Shown here in pieces: positions 30,125 through 42,019 of a stretch of 64,000 bases of DNA. The notes beneath the pieces were generated by a model. The model did not search any database and was not told where the DNA came from. It was given only the letters and a program-made list of their open reading frames with translations. Numbering within the stretch: position 1 is the first letter of the stretch; every line of letters starts with the position of its first letter. Both the position numbers and the translations under genes were made by a program. Source of the DNA: Flavobacteriales bacterium (lineage in GTDB: Bacteria > Bacteroidota > Bacteroidia > Flavobacteriales > BACL11); contig JAAZYM010000078.1 in NCBI GenBank assembly GCA_014239655.1, positions 42,085-106,084 on the forward strand, in the 5' to 3' direction.

Positions 30125-33100
30125 ATGGCAGGAATCTTTAATGTTATTACTAAAATTTTCGGGAGCAAATACGATAAAGACTTAAAAGAAATTAAGCCAA
30201 TTGTTAAAGAGATTCTCAATGAACACAACAAAATATCTAAACTTACAGATGACGAGTTAAGAGAACAGACTAACTTACTTAAGAAAAAGATCAACGATTT
30301 TATTAGTGATGAAAAAGAAAAAATTCAACGTCTCAAAGAAAAATCAACTCAAAAAACTGTTTTAATAAAAGATAAAGAGAAACTCTATGAAGAAATTGAC
30401 AATCTTGAAAAAGAAATAATTAATAAAACAGAAGAGGTATTAGATAAAATTCTTCCAACTGCATTTGCTGTCATTAAAGAAACAGCAAAAAGATTCACCG
30501 AAAAAAGCATCATAACTGTAAAAGCAACAGAATTTGATAGAAATTTAGCTGCAAAAAAAGATTTTATAACAATAAAAGATAATAATGCTATATATCAGAA
30601 TTCCTGGAATGCAGCAGGAAATGATATTACATGGGACATGATACATTATGATGTGCAGTTAATAGGTGGTATTGTCTTACATAAAGGAAGAATTGCTGAG
30701 ATGCAGACTGGAGAAGGAAAAACACTTGTAGCAACATTACCAGTCTACCTAAATGCGTTAACTGGACTAGGAGTTCATCTGGTTACTGTCAACAACTATC
30801 TTGCTAAAAGAGATAGTGAGTGGATGGGGCCTTTATTTCAGTTTCATGGATTAAGTATTGATTGTATTGATAATCATCAACCAAATTCTGAAGAAAGAAG
30901 ACAGGCTTATCTAGCAGATATAACATATGGAACTAATAATGAATTTGGTTTTGATTACCTAAGAGATAATATGGCAAAAAGACCTGCCGACTTGGTGCAA
31001 AGAAAATTGCATTATTCAATAGTAGATGAGGTAGATTCTGTTTTAATTGATGATGCAAGAACACCTCTCATAATATCTGGACCAACTCCTCAAGGAGATG
31101 TTCATGAATATAATGAGCTTAAACATAAAGTAGACCAATTAGCTCAAGTTCAGAAGAAATACGTGACATCTATACTTTCAGATTCAAAGAAATTCTTTAA
31201 AGAAGGAGATAAAGATAAAGGAGGTTTTAACCTATTTAGAGCCTTTAGAGGATTGCCAAAAAATAAAGCTTTAATTAAGTTTCTAAGTGAAGAAGGAATC
31301 AGAGCTCAACTTCAAAAGACGGAGAATTTCTATATGCAAGACCAGAATAAAGAGATGCATATTGTTGATGAAGAATTATTTTTTGTTATTGATGAGAAGA
31401 ATAATTCTATTGAATTAACAGAAAAAGGATTGAATCTGATGACCACATCAATTGACGATAAAGATTTTTTTATTTTACCTGATGTTGGACAAGAAATTGC
31501 TGAAATTGAGAAATCAAATATATCGGAAGAAGAAGAGGCAATAAAAAAAGAATCATTATTAAGAAATTTCTCTATTAAAAGCGAAAGAATTCATACAATC
31601 AACCAGCTACTTAAAGCATACACATTATTTGAGAAAGATGTTGAATATGTTGTTATGGATAATAAGGTGAAAATTGTGGATGAACAGACTGGAAGGATAA
31701 TGGATGGAAGAAGATACTCAGATGGATTGCATCAAGCGATCGAAGCTAAAGAAAATGTAAAAATAGAAGCTGCCACCCAAACATACGCTACAGTTACATT
31801 ACAAAATTACTTTCGAATGTATAATAAGATCTCTGGAATGACTGGTACAGCTGAAACTGAAGCTGGAGAATTTTGGGAAATATACAAGTTAGATGTAGTG
31901 TCAATACCAACAAACAAACCTATCCAAAGAAATGACAAGGATGATCTGGTCTATAAAACTAACAGAGAAAAGTACAATGCTGTTGTTGAAGATATTGATA
32001 CTCTTAGCAAGGAAGGAAGACCTATACTTGTAGGGACAACCTCTGTCGAGATATCAGAACTATTAAGCACCATTCTAAGAAAACGAGGCATCAAACACAA
32101 TGTACTAAATGCAAAATTACATCAAAAAGAAGCAGATATTGTAGCAGAGGCTGGAGATAAAAGCATAGTAACAATAGCAACAAATATGGCTGGTAGAGGA
32201 ACAGATATAAAACTATCAGATCAAGTAAAGAACTCAGGAGGCCTTGCTATAATAGGAACAGAGAGACATGATTCTAGAAGGGTAGACAGACAATTAAGAG
32301 GAAGGGCAGGTAGACAAGGGGATCCAGGGTCATCTCAATTTTATGTCTCATTAGAAGATAACCTTATGAGATTATTTGGCTCTGAAAGAATTGCAAAATT
32401 AATGGATAGAATGGGGTTAGAAGAAGGAGAAGTTATTCAACATTCTATGGTAAGCAAATCTATTGAAAGAGCACAAAAAAAAGTTGAAGAAAATAACTTC
32501 GGAATACGTAAAAGATTACTAGAATATGATGATGTAATGAATCAACAAAGAGAAGTAATCTATAAAAAGAGAAGACATGCCTTATATGGAGATAGAATCT
32601 CTCTTGATATATCTAACAGTATATTTGATACGTGTGAGAATATCATTAACGAAACTCATGAAACAAAAGATTTCGAAGGATATAAATTAGCATTAATAAG
32701 ATTATTATCAATTAATAGCCCAATATCTAATGAGGATTTTAAAAATCTAGATAAAGAAGAAATAATTGATCAAACATTTGAAAAATGCTATGAAAATTAT
32801 CAAATAAAATCAAAATCAATTACAAAACAAGCGTTCCCTGTGATAAAAGATGTATATGAAAAACAAGGCGCTACATATGAAAATATAATAATTCCTTTTA
32901 CCGATGGAATGAAAACACTCCAGGTAGTAACTAATCTGGAAGAAGCTGTGAAATCTGAAGGAGGAAACATACCTGAATCTATTGAGAAGAGCGTCACATT
33001 AGCAATTATTGATAATATCTGGAAAGATCATTTACGAGAAATGGATGACTTAAAACAATCTGTTCAGAATGCTGTATACGAACAAAAAGATCCTTTATTA

Positions 33101-33397
33101 ATTTATAAGTTTGAATCATTCAATCTCTTTAAAAAACTAATCTTTAAGATTAACAAAGAAATTGTATCATTTCTATTAAAATCTGGTCTTCCATCAAGCT
33201 CCGATCAGATAACTGAAGAAAAAAACACAAATACTAATAACAATCTTCAAACAAGCCGACCTGAAAACACTACATCTAACAACTCTGAAAGCCAAAAAGT
33301 GCAGAAAGTACAACCTGTAAGAGTAGAACAGAAAATTAATAGAAATGACCCTTGTCCTTGTGGTTCAGGAAAGAAATATAAAAAATGTCATGGATAA
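30125..33397 (+). CDS. secA: Preprotein translocase subunit SecA
   Basis: [47 protein letters not shown]-terminal [17 protein letters not shown]. Confidence 0.98.
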   Translation: MAGIFNVITKIFGSKYDKDLKEIKPIVKEILNEHNKISKLTDDELREQTNLLKKKINDFISDEKEKIQRLKEKSTQKTVLIKDKEKLYEEIDNLEKEIINKTEEVLDKILPTAFAVIKETAKRFTEKSIITVKATEFDRNLAAKKDFITIKDNNAIYQNSWNAAGNDITWDMIHYDVQLIGGIVLHKGRIAEMQTGEGKTLVATLPVYLNALTGLGVHLVTVNNYLAKRDSEWMGPLFQFHGLSIDCIDNHQPNSEERRQAYLADITYGTNNEFGFDYLRDNMAKRPADLVQRKLHYSIVDEVDSVLIDDARTPLIISGPTPQGDVHEYNELKHKVDQLAQVQKKYVTSILSDSKKFFKEGDKDKGGFNLFRAFRGLPKNKALIKFLSEEGIRAQLQKTENFYMQDQNKEMHIVDEELFFVIDEKNNSIELTEKGLNLMTTSIDDKDFFILPDVGQEIAEIEKSNISEEEEAIKKESLLRNFSIKSERIHTINQLLKAYTLFEKDVEYVVMDNKVKIVDEQTGRIMDGRRYSDGLHQAIEAKENVKIEAATQTYATVTLQNYFRMYNKISGMTGTAETEAGEFWEIYKLDVVSIPTNKPIQRNDKDDLVYKTNREKYNAVVEDIDTLSKEGRPILVGTTSVEISELLSTILRKRGIKHNVLNAKLHQKEADIVAEAGDKSIVTIATNMAGRGTDIKLSDQVKNSGGLAIIGTERHDSRRVDRQLRGRAGRQGDPGSSQFYVSLEDNLMRLFGSERIAKLMDRMGLEEGEVIQHSMVSKSIERAQKKVEENNFGIRKRLLEYDDVMNQQREVIYKKRRHALYGDRISLDISNSIFDTCENIINETHETKDFEGYKLALIRLLSINSPISNEDFKNLDKEEIIDQTFEKCYENYQIKSKSITKQAFPVIKDVYEKQGATYENIIIPFTDGMKTLQVVTNLEEAVKSEGGNIPESIEKSVTLAIIDNIWKDHLREMDDLKQSVQNAVYEQKDPLLIYKFESFNLFKKLIFKINKEIVSFLLKSGLPSSSDQITEEKNTNTNNNLQTSRPENTTSNNSESQKVQKVQPVRVEQKINRNDPCPCGSGKKYKKCHG

Positions 33398-33418
33398 TTT
33401 AACAACATAAATTATCCA
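33391..33418. terminator. Convergent hairpin overlapping the secA stop codon
   Basis: tggataattt-aacaacat-aaattatcca, 10-bp perfect stem between convergent secA and M42 peptidase; no long T-tract. Confidence 0.55.
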
Positions 33419-33429
33419 GGCCTCCTATC

Positions 33430-34518
33430 TTATTTTAAATATCTAAAATCGTGATTATCTTCAATTCTTTGCAACAGATTATATATAAGATGTATTACAT
33501 TTTTAACATCATCTTTACTTACAGACTCAACAGTTGTATGCATATATCTTAAAGGAAGCGAAACTAAGGCAGATGCAACACCACCTGTTGCAAATGCAAA
33601 GGCATCTGTATCGGTACCTGTTGCTCTAGAAGCAGCACCTCTTTGGAATGGAATATTATTAGATTCTGCAGCTTTAATTACTAAATCTAATAAATTATTT
33701 TGTACTGATGGACCATAAAATAAGACAGGACCATCTCCACATTTTATGTCTCCTTGTTTAATTTTATCTATCATTGGAGTATGCGTATCATGACATACAT
33801 CAGTAACTATTGCAATATCAGGCTTAATTGTCTCAACAATCATTTGGGCGCCCCTAAGACCAACCTCTTCTTGAACAGAATTTGTTATATACAAACCAAA
33901 AGGAAGCTTAATACTATTCTCTTTCAAGAGCCTCGCAACTTCAGCAATCATGAACCCTCCAATTCTATTATCTAAGGCTCTCCCTACATAGTATCTATTA
34001 TTAAGAGTCATAAACTCATCCTCATATGTAACAACAGATCCAACATGAACTCCTAACTTCTCAACTTCATCTTTTGTAGTACAACCACAATCAAGAAATA
34101 TATTATCTAATTTAGGTGGTTTTTCATCAGCGGCCGTTCTAGTATGAATTGCTGGCCATCCAAACACTGCTTTTACTATGCCTTTTTCCGTATGTATATT
34201 TACTCTTTTTGATGGAGCTATTTGATGATCTGAACCACCATTCCTTCTTAAGTAAATAAAGCCCTCTTTTGTAATATAGTGTACAAACCAAGAAATCTCA
34301 TCAGCATGAGCTTCAATTACTACTTTATATTTTGCTTCAGGATTAATTACACCAACAACAGTACCATAAGTATCCACAAAATGGGTATCAATATATGGTT
34401 TTATATAATCAAGCCATAACTGCTGTCCTTTACTTTCAAAACCAGTAGGAGATGGATTGTTAATATACTTTTCTAAAAATTCTTCGGAATCCTGAGTAAC
34501 TATTTTATTTGCTTTCAT
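33430..34518 (-). CDS. M42 family metallopeptidase (glutamyl aminopeptidase-like)
   Basis: VIEAHADEISWFV, RALDNRIGGFM, TNSVQEEVGLRGAQ, GTDTDAFAFATGG motifs. Confidence 0.94.
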   Translation of the reverse strand: MKANKIVTQDSEEFLEKYINNPSPTGFESKGQQLWLDYIKPYIDTHFVDTYGTVVGVINPEAKYKVVIEAHADEISWFVHYITKEGFIYLRRNGGSDHQIAPSKRVNIHTEKGIVKAVFGWPAIHTRTAADEKPPKLDNIFLDCGCTTKDEVEKLGVHVGSVVTYEDEFMTLNNRYYVGRALDNRIGGFMIAEVARLLKENSIKLPFGLYITNSVQEEVGLRGAQMIVETIKPDIAIVTDVCHDTHTPMIDKIKQGDIKCGDGPVLFYGPSVQNNLLDLVIKAAESNNIPFQRGAASRATGTDTDAFAFATGGVASALVSLPLRYMHTTVESVSKDDVKNVIHLIYNLLQRIEDNHDFRYLK

Positions 34519-34521
34519 ATT

Positions 34522-36456
34522 CTATTTATTAAATAAATCTACCCCTCTTTCTAACCAATCCTTAAAAAGAGATACAGAGCCATAATCCTGATAATTGGCC
34601 GGCTCAATCAGCTGATTTTCATTATGATCTAACATCACATAATAAGGCTGAGAATTAGTGCCAAAATTATTGGCCTGTAACACCATCCATTTATCACCAG
34701 TTGTTTTTACTTTCTTTTCCTTACCTGCCATCATTGTTGTATACTGCTCATCTTTAGGTAAATCAATTCTTTCATCGACGTATAAGGATACCAACACAAC
34801 ATCATTACGCAACATCTCTTTAACATATTGATCAGACCAGACTTGTTCTTCCATTTTTCTGCAATTAACGCATGCATGGCCAGTAAAATCTAGCATTAAT
34901 GGTTTATCAATTTTTTTTGCATGCTCTAAGGCTTCTTTATAATCGTGGAAAACCATCAAACCTTGTGGCCCTATATGCTGACCATTAGAAGAATGTTTTA
35001 TATCATTAGAGCCAATCTGTACAGCACCAACACCCTGAGGAGATTCACTATACTGCATTGGTGGTGGGAAGGCATTAATTATCTTTAATGGAGCACCCCA
35101 TAATCCAGGTATCATATATATTGTTAATGTTCCAGTCAAAATAGCTACTGAAAATCTACTTACAGAAATATATTCTAAATCCGAATCATGAGCAAATTTT
35201 AAAAACCCTAATAAATACATGGTAAGTAATGCAAAAATTACAATCCAAATAGCAATAAACAACTCTCTCTCTAATAAGTGAGTCTGTAAAACAAGATCAG
35301 CATTTGATAAAAACTTAAATGCTAAAGCTATTTCTAAAAACCCTAATGTCACCTTAACAGAATTTAACCAGCCTCCAGATTGAGGTAAAGAATTTAACCA
35401 GCCAGGAAAAGCTGCAAAAAAAGCAAATGGTAAAGCAATAGCAAGAGAAAAACCTAACATCCCAATAATTGGGCCAAAATAACCCCCTGTAGAAGCCTCA
35501 ACTAATAAGGTTCCAACGATTGGTCCAGTACATGAAAATGAAACTAAAGCAAGAGTAAAGGCCATAAAGAAAATTCCTATAAGACCTCCTTTATCAGATG
35601 CTTTATCTGTTTTATTTACCCAAGACGTAGGAAGCTGCAATTCAAATGCCCCAAGAAAAGATGCTCCAAAAATTAATAATAATAAGAAGAAACCTATATT
35701 AAAATAAACATTCGTAGCCATATTATTTAATGCATCTGCACCAAAAATAGATGAGACTCCAACGCCAAGCGCAACATAAATAACAATAATTGAAATACCA
35801 TAAATTATAGCATTGGCAATTCCCCTTGCTTTTGTCTTAGATTGTTTTGTAAAAAATGATACTGTCATTGGTATCATAGGAAATACACATGGTGTTAAAA
35901 GCGCAGCAAAACCACTTAAAAATGCTATAAAAAACAAAGCCCACATTGACTTTTCTTCAGTTTCATTTAAGGGTTTGCTTGCAGAAGAGATTAAGGATTC
36001 ATCAATACCATCAATTTGAAATTCAAATTCTAATGCTTCCGGGGGTAAACATTGAGTACTATCACATGTCATATAATAAACCTCTCCCTTAAGAACAAAA
36101 TCTTCAGTAGAATAAACCTGTACTTTTACTGTGAAAAGTGCTTCTTTTTTAAAATACTTGAGAACAACATCATAATTTGGATCAAAATCTTCAATAGGAA
36201 CACCCTCATTTACCCCATCTGCATCAACACCATAAGTATTAGTAGATGGATTAAAAAAAGAAAACTCTGTTGATACTGGGCCTTCACCAGCATCTTGTGA
36301 ATAAATATACCAACCATCATCTATAGTTGCCTTAAAGTTTAATTCTATCTCAGTATCAGAAACCTTTTTTTGTGAAAAATCCCACTTTACTGGATCAAAA
36401 ATCTGTGCAGATGATAAAAAAGTTAAAGCTGTAAAAAATATTATTAATCTCCTCAT
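34522..36456 (-). CDS. DsbD-like thiol:disulfide interchange protein
   Basis: N-terminal DsbD-alpha-like domain, TM domain with LLTPCVFPMIPMTVSFF, C-terminal thioredoxin fold GHACVNCRKMEEQVW. Confidence 0.93.
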   Translation of the reverse strand: MRRLIIFFTALTFLSSAQIFDPVKWDFSQKKVSDTEIELNFKATIDDGWYIYSQDAGEGPVSTEFSFFNPSTNTYGVDADGVNEGVPIEDFDPNYDVVLKYFKKEALFTVKVQVYSTEDFVLKGEVYYMTCDSTQCLPPEALEFEFQIDGIDESLISSASKPLNETEEKSMWALFFIAFLSGFAALLTPCVFPMIPMTVSFFTKQSKTKARGIANAIIYGISIIVIYVALGVGVSSIFGADALNNMATNVYFNIGFFLLLLIFGASFLGAFELQLPTSWVNKTDKASDKGGLIGIFFMAFTLALVSFSCTGPIVGTLLVEASTGGYFGPIIGMLGFSLAIALPFAFFAAFPGWLNSLPQSGGWLNSVKVTLGFLEIALAFKFLSNADLVLQTHLLERELFIAIWIVIFALLTMYLLGFLKFAHDSDLEYISVSRFSVAILTGTLTIYMIPGLWGAPLKIINAFPPPMQYSESPQGVGAVQIGSNDIKHSSNGQHIGPQGLMVFHDYKEALEHAKKIDKPLMLDFTGHACVNCRKMEEQVWSDQYVKEMLRNDVVLVSLYVDERIDLPKDEQYTTMMAGKEKKVKTTGDKWMVLQANNFGTNSQPYYVMLDHNENQLIEPANYQDYGSVSLFKDWLERGVDLFNK

Positions 36457-37772
36457 AAATTATCTTTTAAAAGAGTTGCAATATACGTCTTTTTAGTTTT
36501 AGATGTAATCTTATAACGATCATCTATTCTATATCCAATGATCCAAACTATATCTTTTCCAGAACATAAAATAAAAACTTTTTCTTTTGAAAAAACGTCT
36601 AATTTTATATCAATGAAAAAATCACTTATTTTCTTAAATGAGTCCATGCCCAGGGGGATAAACTTATCTCCATCTTCCCATTTCCGTATTTTAAGTGGGA
36701 ATATTAATTTGTCTTTATCTAAATAAGCAATATCTTGATTAGAATCATAAGAAAGCAAATCAGATATAGCAAACTGCATTTTTAATGGAGCATCTATACA
36801 TGCTATGTTTTTTTCAATACAACAACTCTCCTGTATACTATCATCTATAGGTTCTAGAAAGAGATACTCTCTATCAATTAATAATTGATGTGAAGAAGAA
36901 AAAAATCTAAGACCACTTCCTTTATTTATAGCCTTAGCTATACTCTCTATATCATTAAAACCGTATTTATGGAAAACCTCATATATATATACCTCTGGTG
37001 GAGACAAAGCAGCTAAATGATTCTTTAATATTTTGAACCCTGCCTTATGCTTAGTAATTATCCTATCTAAATCAGATTGGATCGAATTCTTATATATGTA
37101 ATATACTTTATCAAGTATATCAATCTCTCTAGAAATAGTTTTTGAAATACTTGGATTCATCTCTTTCAACAATGGAACTAAGTTGTGTCTAATATTATTT
37201 CTCAAATATTTATCTGATATATTACTAGAGTCTTCTCTATATTCTAATGAATATTTATTGACATAATTAACAATCATATCGCGAGTAGCGAATATTAGAG
37301 GCCTAACAACATACTTGTTTTTGTTGTTTATACCTAACATACCTTTAATGCCTGTCCCTCTTATAATGTTTATTAAAAAGGTTTCAATATTATCATCATA
37401 ATTATGTGCAACAGCAATATAATCAGCAGAAATATTCTTTCTTATCTTTTCCAACCAAGCATATCTTTGTTCTCGAGCTGCCATCTGTAGAGATATCTTC
37501 TCTTCAGTTGCATATTGATTTGTGCTAAAACTAGTAGTATGAAAAGGGACTGTATATTTGGTCGCCAACTGTTGAACAAAAGCTAGATCTTCATCCGATT
37601 CCTTTCCTCTTAGATTAAAATTACAATGTGCAAATTCAATATTATATCCTGACCTAATAAGTAAATCTGCTAAACATATACTATCAATTCCTCCACTTAT
37701 CGCCAATACAATTTTAGAATCTTTACGAAAAAGATAATTATGATCTATATATTCTAAAAAATTACTCTTCAT
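36453..37772 (-). CDS. tilS: tRNA(Ile)-lysidine synthase
   Basis: IVLAISGGIDSICLADLL, AHCNFNLRGKESDED, AHNYDDNIETFLINIIRGTG. Confidence 0.95.
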   Translation of the reverse strand: MKSNFLEYIDHNYLFRKDSKIVLAISGGIDSICLADLLIRSGYNIEFAHCNFNLRGKESDEDLAFVQQLATKYTVPFHTTSFSTNQYATEEKISLQMAAREQRYAWLEKIRKNISADYIAVAHNYDDNIETFLINIIRGTGIKGMLGINNKNKYVVRPLIFATRDMIVNYVNKYSLEYREDSSNISDKYLRNNIRHNLVPLLKEMNPSISKTISREIDILDKVYYIYKNSIQSDLDRIITKHKAGFKILKNHLAALSPPEVYIYEVFHKYGFNDIESIAKAINKGSGLRFFSSSHQLLIDREYLFLEPIDDSIQESCCIEKNIACIDAPLKMQFAISDLLSYDSNQDIAYLDKDKLIFPLKIRKWEDGDKFIPLGMDSFKKISDFFIDIKLDVFSKEKVFILCSGKDIVWIIGYRIDDRYKITSKTKKTYIATLLKDNL

Positions 37773-39069
37773 CTAAGGTAAATTTTAATAAATCAAATGT
37801 CGGTTTTGCTTTAATCAAACATTCCTCATATTCTTTCATTGGTATAGATTTTGAGGTAATGGCTCCGCCAACAGACAAGGACAAATATTTTGTTGAGCTG
37901 TCATATAAAAGACTACGAATTACAACATTAAAATCAAAATCTCCAGATGGAGTGACATAACCAACAGAACCTGAAAATAAGCCGCGCTTACTCTCCTCGT
38001 ATTTCTCAATCAAATTTAAAGCCTTGAACTTTGGTGCACCAGTCATTGAACCCATTGGAAATGTTGTCTTAACAACATCTGTAAAATCTGTTTCATCGCT
38101 AACTTCTGAAGATACTGTAGAGATCATTTGATGCACATTAGAAAAAGTATAAACACCACATAATACATCAACATTTACTGAGCTATCTTGTGCAGTCACG
38201 GACAAATCGTTTCTTACAAGATCAACTATCATTATATTCTCGGACAATTCTTTCTGGTCTTTTAATAAATCATGAAATAACTCAGAATCTTTCTTAGAAT
38301 CATGAGATCTCCTACTTGTGCCCTTAATCGGTTGAGAAATAATTTTATTTTTTTTCTTATATAAGTATCGTTCTGGACTACAACCAATAACACTGATATT
38401 ATCAATATTAAGAAACGAAGAGAAGGGAGATCTTGTTGTTTTGTTTAAATTATAAAAAAGCTTAGGCGAAGATATATCTGCCAATTCATTATAAAATTCT
38501 TGACAAAAATTCATCTCATAAATATCCCCTCTCTGTATATGCTCTTTAATACGTCTAACTTTATTCAAATAAGATTCTTTTGTTTCTCTTCTTTCTAAAC
38601 TTAATGAGTTAATCTTTTTTTTATCTATCTCTGTATTCATGATTTCTTTGTAAATACAATCTATCTTATCTTTATTATCGAACGTTTCGATAGTTAGAAT
38701 ATTATCTTTAAGCAGAAACACGTGTTTAGGAACAAAAAAGACTGTGTTTTCAATATAAAAATTATCTGTATTTTCTGAGCGCAAATCATAAATCTCATTC
38801 TTCAAATCATAAGAAAAACAACCAAACAACCAGTCATTCTCCTCCTTATAAAAATACTTTAACTTATTAAATGAATCATTACTAGATCTTAATACTTTAA
38901 TGGAATCAAATGCGAAAATTGCATCATATTGAAAATATCTTTCCGGGAATTTTCCTTGAGAAAAATTTGAATCTAATAAACATGAGTATTTATACTTGTG
39001 AGTATAAAAAATCATTTTATTTATAAAGTCTTCTTTATTAATAATCTGATATGTAAAATTATTTCGCAC
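37762..39069 (-). CDS. Chorismate-binding enzyme, aminodeoxychorismate synthase component I-like
   Basis: IKEHIQRGDIYEMNFCQEF, QPIKGTSRR, TTFPMGSMTGAPKFKALNLIEKYE, SVGGAITS. Confidence 0.9.
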   Translation of the reverse strand: MRNNFTYQIINKEDFINKMIFYTHKYKYSCLLDSNFSQGKFPERYFQYDAIFAFDSIKVLRSSNDSFNKLKYFYKEENDWLFGCFSYDLKNEIYDLRSENTDNFYIENTVFFVPKHVFLLKDNILTIETFDNKDKIDCIYKEIMNTEIDKKKINSLSLERRETKESYLNKVRRIKEHIQRGDIYEMNFCQEFYNELADISSPKLFYNLNKTTRSPFSSFLNIDNISVIGCSPERYLYKKKNKIISQPIKGTSRRSHDSKKDSELFHDLLKDQKELSENIMIVDLVRNDLSVTAQDSSVNVDVLCGVYTFSNVHQMISTVSSEVSDETDFTDVVKTTFPMGSMTGAPKFKALNLIEKYEESKRGLFSGSVGYVTPSGDFDFNVVIRSLLYDSSTKYLSLSVGGAITSKSIPMKEYEECLIKAKPTFDLLKFTLDEE

Positions 39070-39106
39070 AAGGCAAAAATATAAAATACGTAAACAATAA
39101 ATTTAC

Positions 39107-39114
39107 TACATTTG
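39107..39114 (+). promoter_or_regulatory. Putative -7 box TACATTTG
   Basis: Matches TAnnTTTG, 6 nt before the ATG at 39121. Confidence 0.45.
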
Positions 39115-39120
39115 AACTTA

Positions 39121-39525
39121 ATGAAGAAATATCTAATTATATTACTGTTAACTCCTCTTCCATTGTTCTCACAAATATTTAATCAAAAATCAGATCTAAT
39201 AAAAATAAAATATGAATCAGATCTTGATAATCTAATTAATAAAAATCATAAAATAAACCAACAAAAAGACGGTATATTAGGATGGAGGGTTCAATTAACC
39301 TTTAAAAGCACAAAAGAAGAAATTAAAAAAATAAGAGTAAACTTTATAAAACTATACCCTGAAATACCTACGTATCTAACATATGACTCTCCATATTATA
39401 GAATATGTGTAGGTAATTTTAGATCAAAACATGAAGCTATTAAGCTGAACAACTTTATTAGAAAAAACTATATTGAAGCGTATCCGGTTCAGAAAATCAT
39501 CCCAATCTCCTTATTACGGAATTAA
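39121..39525 (+). CDS. SPOR domain-containing protein
   Basis: Start moved to ATG at 39121 ([17 protein letters not shown]); [56 protein letters not shown]. Confidence 0.85.
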   Translation: MKKYLIILLLTPLPLFSQIFNQKSDLIKIKYESDLDNLINKNHKINQQKDGILGWRVQLTFKSTKEEIKKIRVNFIKLYPEIPTYLTYDSPYYRICVGNFRSKHEAIKLNNFIRKNYIEAYPVQKIIPISLLRN

Positions 39526-42005
39526 CTTAACTCTCTCTTTATCTCGATATTATCGTATCCTTCAATAATATCTCCTACCTTAATATCATTAAAATTCTCA
39601 ATTGACATTCCACATTCAAAACCTTTCTTGACCTCATTTACATCTTCCTTAAATCTTTTTAAAGAAGATAGGTTCCCAGTGTAGACCACAACACCATCTC
39701 TAATTAATCTAACCTTACTTTTTCTTGAAAGGTTTCCATCCAGAACCATACAGCCAGCAATAGTCCCAACCTTTGATATTTTAAAAATATCTCTAATTTC
39801 TATATTACAAATAATCTTCTCTTCAACATCAGGGCTTAACATTCCTTCCATTGCTAATTTTAAATCCTCTATAGCTTTATATATTATAGAGTAAAGTCTA
39901 ATGTCTATATTTTCAGTTTCTGCTAATTTTCTAGCCTGTAATGATGGTCTAACTTGAAAACCAATAACTATTGCATTAGATGCAGCAGCCAGCATAACAT
40001 CAGATTCTGAAATTTGTCCAACTGCTTTCTGAATAATATTGATTTTTATTTCTTCATTTGATAATCCTTCTAAAGAATCTGAAAGGGCTTCAATAGAACC
40101 ATCAACATCACCCTTAACAATAATATTAATCTCCTGAAACTCACCTAATGCTATCCTTCTTCCTATCTCGTCTAGCGTTAAATGCTTCTGTGTTCTTACA
40201 CTCTGTTCTCTCTCCAATTGCATCCTTTTAGTTGCAATCTTCTTTGCTTCCTGTTCACTATCCATTACAAAAAACTCATCTCCAGCAGTAGGAGCACCAT
40301 CCAAACCAAGTAGGACTACTGGAGTAGAAGGACCTGCTTCATCTCTCTTATTACCTCTTTCATCAAGCAATGCTTTAACTTTCCCAGAACATCTTCCTGC
40401 CAAAACATAATCACCAACCTTTAAAGTTCCTTTTTGCACTAAAATAGTTGACAAGAAACCTTTTCCTTTATCAAGAGATGCTTCAACTACTGTTCCTTGA
40501 GCATTTCTATTAGGATTTGCCTTTAACGCCAACATCTCTGATTCTAACAATACCTTCTCTAATAACTCTTGAATACCAGTACCTTCTTTCGCAGAAATAT
40601 CATTAGACTGATACTTTCCTCCCCAATCCTCCACCAGCATGTTAATTTCTGCTAATTCCCCTTTTATTTTTTCTGGATCTGCTGTAGGAATATCAATCTT
40701 ATTAATTGCAAAAATTATAGGAACTCCTGCAGCTTGCGCATGACTAATTGCCTCTTTAGTTTGTGGCATAACCTTATCATCAGCAGCCACAACAACAATG
40801 ACAATATCTGTTACTTTTGCACCCCTTGCTCTCATTGCCGTAAATGCAGCATGACCAGGTGTATCTAAAAAAGAAATCTTCTTATTATCTTTTAGGGTTA
40901 CCTCATAAGCTCCTATATGCTGAGTTATACCGCCAGATTCTCCAGCAATAACATTACTATTTCTAATATAATCCATTAAAGATGTCTTCCCATGATCTAC
41001 ATGGCCCATTATAGTTACAATAGGTGCCCTAGGTATCATGTCTTCCTCATTATCAACTTCTTCTTGAATATCTTCTTGAATATCTGCTGTAACAAATTCC
41101 ACTTCAAGACCAAAATCCTCTATTAACATCTCAATAGTCTCAGCATCTAACCTCTGATTCATACTCACCATGATACCTAAACTCATACATGAAGTTATAA
41201 TCTCTGTTACACTAATATTCATAAGTGAGGCTAATTCATTAGCTGTAGCAAATTCTGTTATCTTAATAACCTTATCTGACTTAACCTGTTCTTCTATCTC
41301 TTGATCTAAGATTGCCTTATGCGCATCCCTTTTTTCTTTTCTGTTCTTTACGGAAGATTTTTTTCCAGAACCTTGAAGTTTAGCAAGGGTTTCTCGAACT
41401 CTCTTTTGCGCTTCCTCAGGAGAAATCTCAATATTTTTTGTTTTTGGCTTTCTAGAATTATTAAACTTTTTTGGATCAATCTTTTTCTTTAAAATCCTTT
41501 TTCTTTTCTTTTTAGAATCTTCCGTATTTATATTTGATGCTGCAGCTGGCTTATCAAATTTTGTTAAATCAATCTTTTTCCCAGTTTGTGTTACCCCTTT
41601 TATCTTCTTGGATTTTGCTTTTATTAAATCATCATTTTTTTTATCAAGACTTTCATCGGTACTGGTATCCTTATTTACTTCTAAATCCTTCTTAACTTTT
41701 ATAGCAATTTTATTTTTCTCCTTTAGAATATCCTGCTCTTCTTTTAACCTCCCCTCCTCCTCTTGTTTAATAATTTCTTCAGCTTTCTTAAGTTCCTGTT
41801 CTTTCGCTAATAATTGTGCAGAGATTTTAGCTGCTTTAGAGGAATCAAATTCCTCAAGTAATTGCATATATACATCCTTAGAGATCTTTGAATTAGGATT
41901 TAACCCAGAGATTCCTTTGTTAGATAAAAACTCTAATATCCTATCAATCTTTACATTAAATTCTCTAACTAACTTACTTAATCTTACACTATCCTGTTTA
42001 GACAT
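39522..42005 (-). CDS. infB: Translation initiation factor IF-2
   Basis: [58 protein letters not shown]. Confidence 0.98.
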   Translation of the reverse strand: MSKQDSVRLSKLVREFNVKIDRILEFLSNKGISGLNPNSKISKDVYMQLLEEFDSSKAAKISAQLLAKEQELKKAEEIIKQEEEGRLKEEQDILKEKNKIAIKVKKDLEVNKDTSTDESLDKKNDDLIKAKSKKIKGVTQTGKKIDLTKFDKPAAASNINTEDSKKKRKRILKKKIDPKKFNNSRKPKTKNIEISPEEAQKRVRETLAKLQGSGKKSSVKNRKEKRDAHKAILDQEIEEQVKSDKVIKITEFATANELASLMNISVTEIITSCMSLGIMVSMNQRLDAETIEMLIEDFGLEVEFVTADIQEDIQEEVDNEEDMIPRAPIVTIMGHVDHGKTSLMDYIRNSNVIAGESGGITQHIGAYEVTLKDNKKISFLDTPGHAAFTAMRARGAKVTDIVIVVVAADDKVMPQTKEAISHAQAAGVPIIFAINKIDIPTADPEKIKGELAEINMLVEDWGGKYQSNDISAKEGTGIQELLEKVLLESEMLALKANPNRNAQGTVVEASLDKGKGFLSTILVQKGTLKVGDYVLAGRCSGKVKALLDERGNKRDEAGPSTPVVLLGLDGAPTAGDEFFVMDSEQEAKKIATKRMQLEREQSVRTQKHLTLDEIGRRIALGEFQEINIIVKGDVDGSIEALSDSLEGLSNEEIKINIIQKAVGQISESDVMLAAASNAIVIGFQVRPSLQARKLAETENIDIRLYSIIYKAIEDLKLAMEGMLSPDVEEKIICNIEIRDIFKISKVGTIAGCMVLDGNLSRKSKVRLIRDGVVVYTGNLSSLKRFKEDVNEVKKGFECGMSIENFNDIKVGDIIEGYDNIEIKRELS

Positions 42006-42019
42006 ATATAAATTTAATT

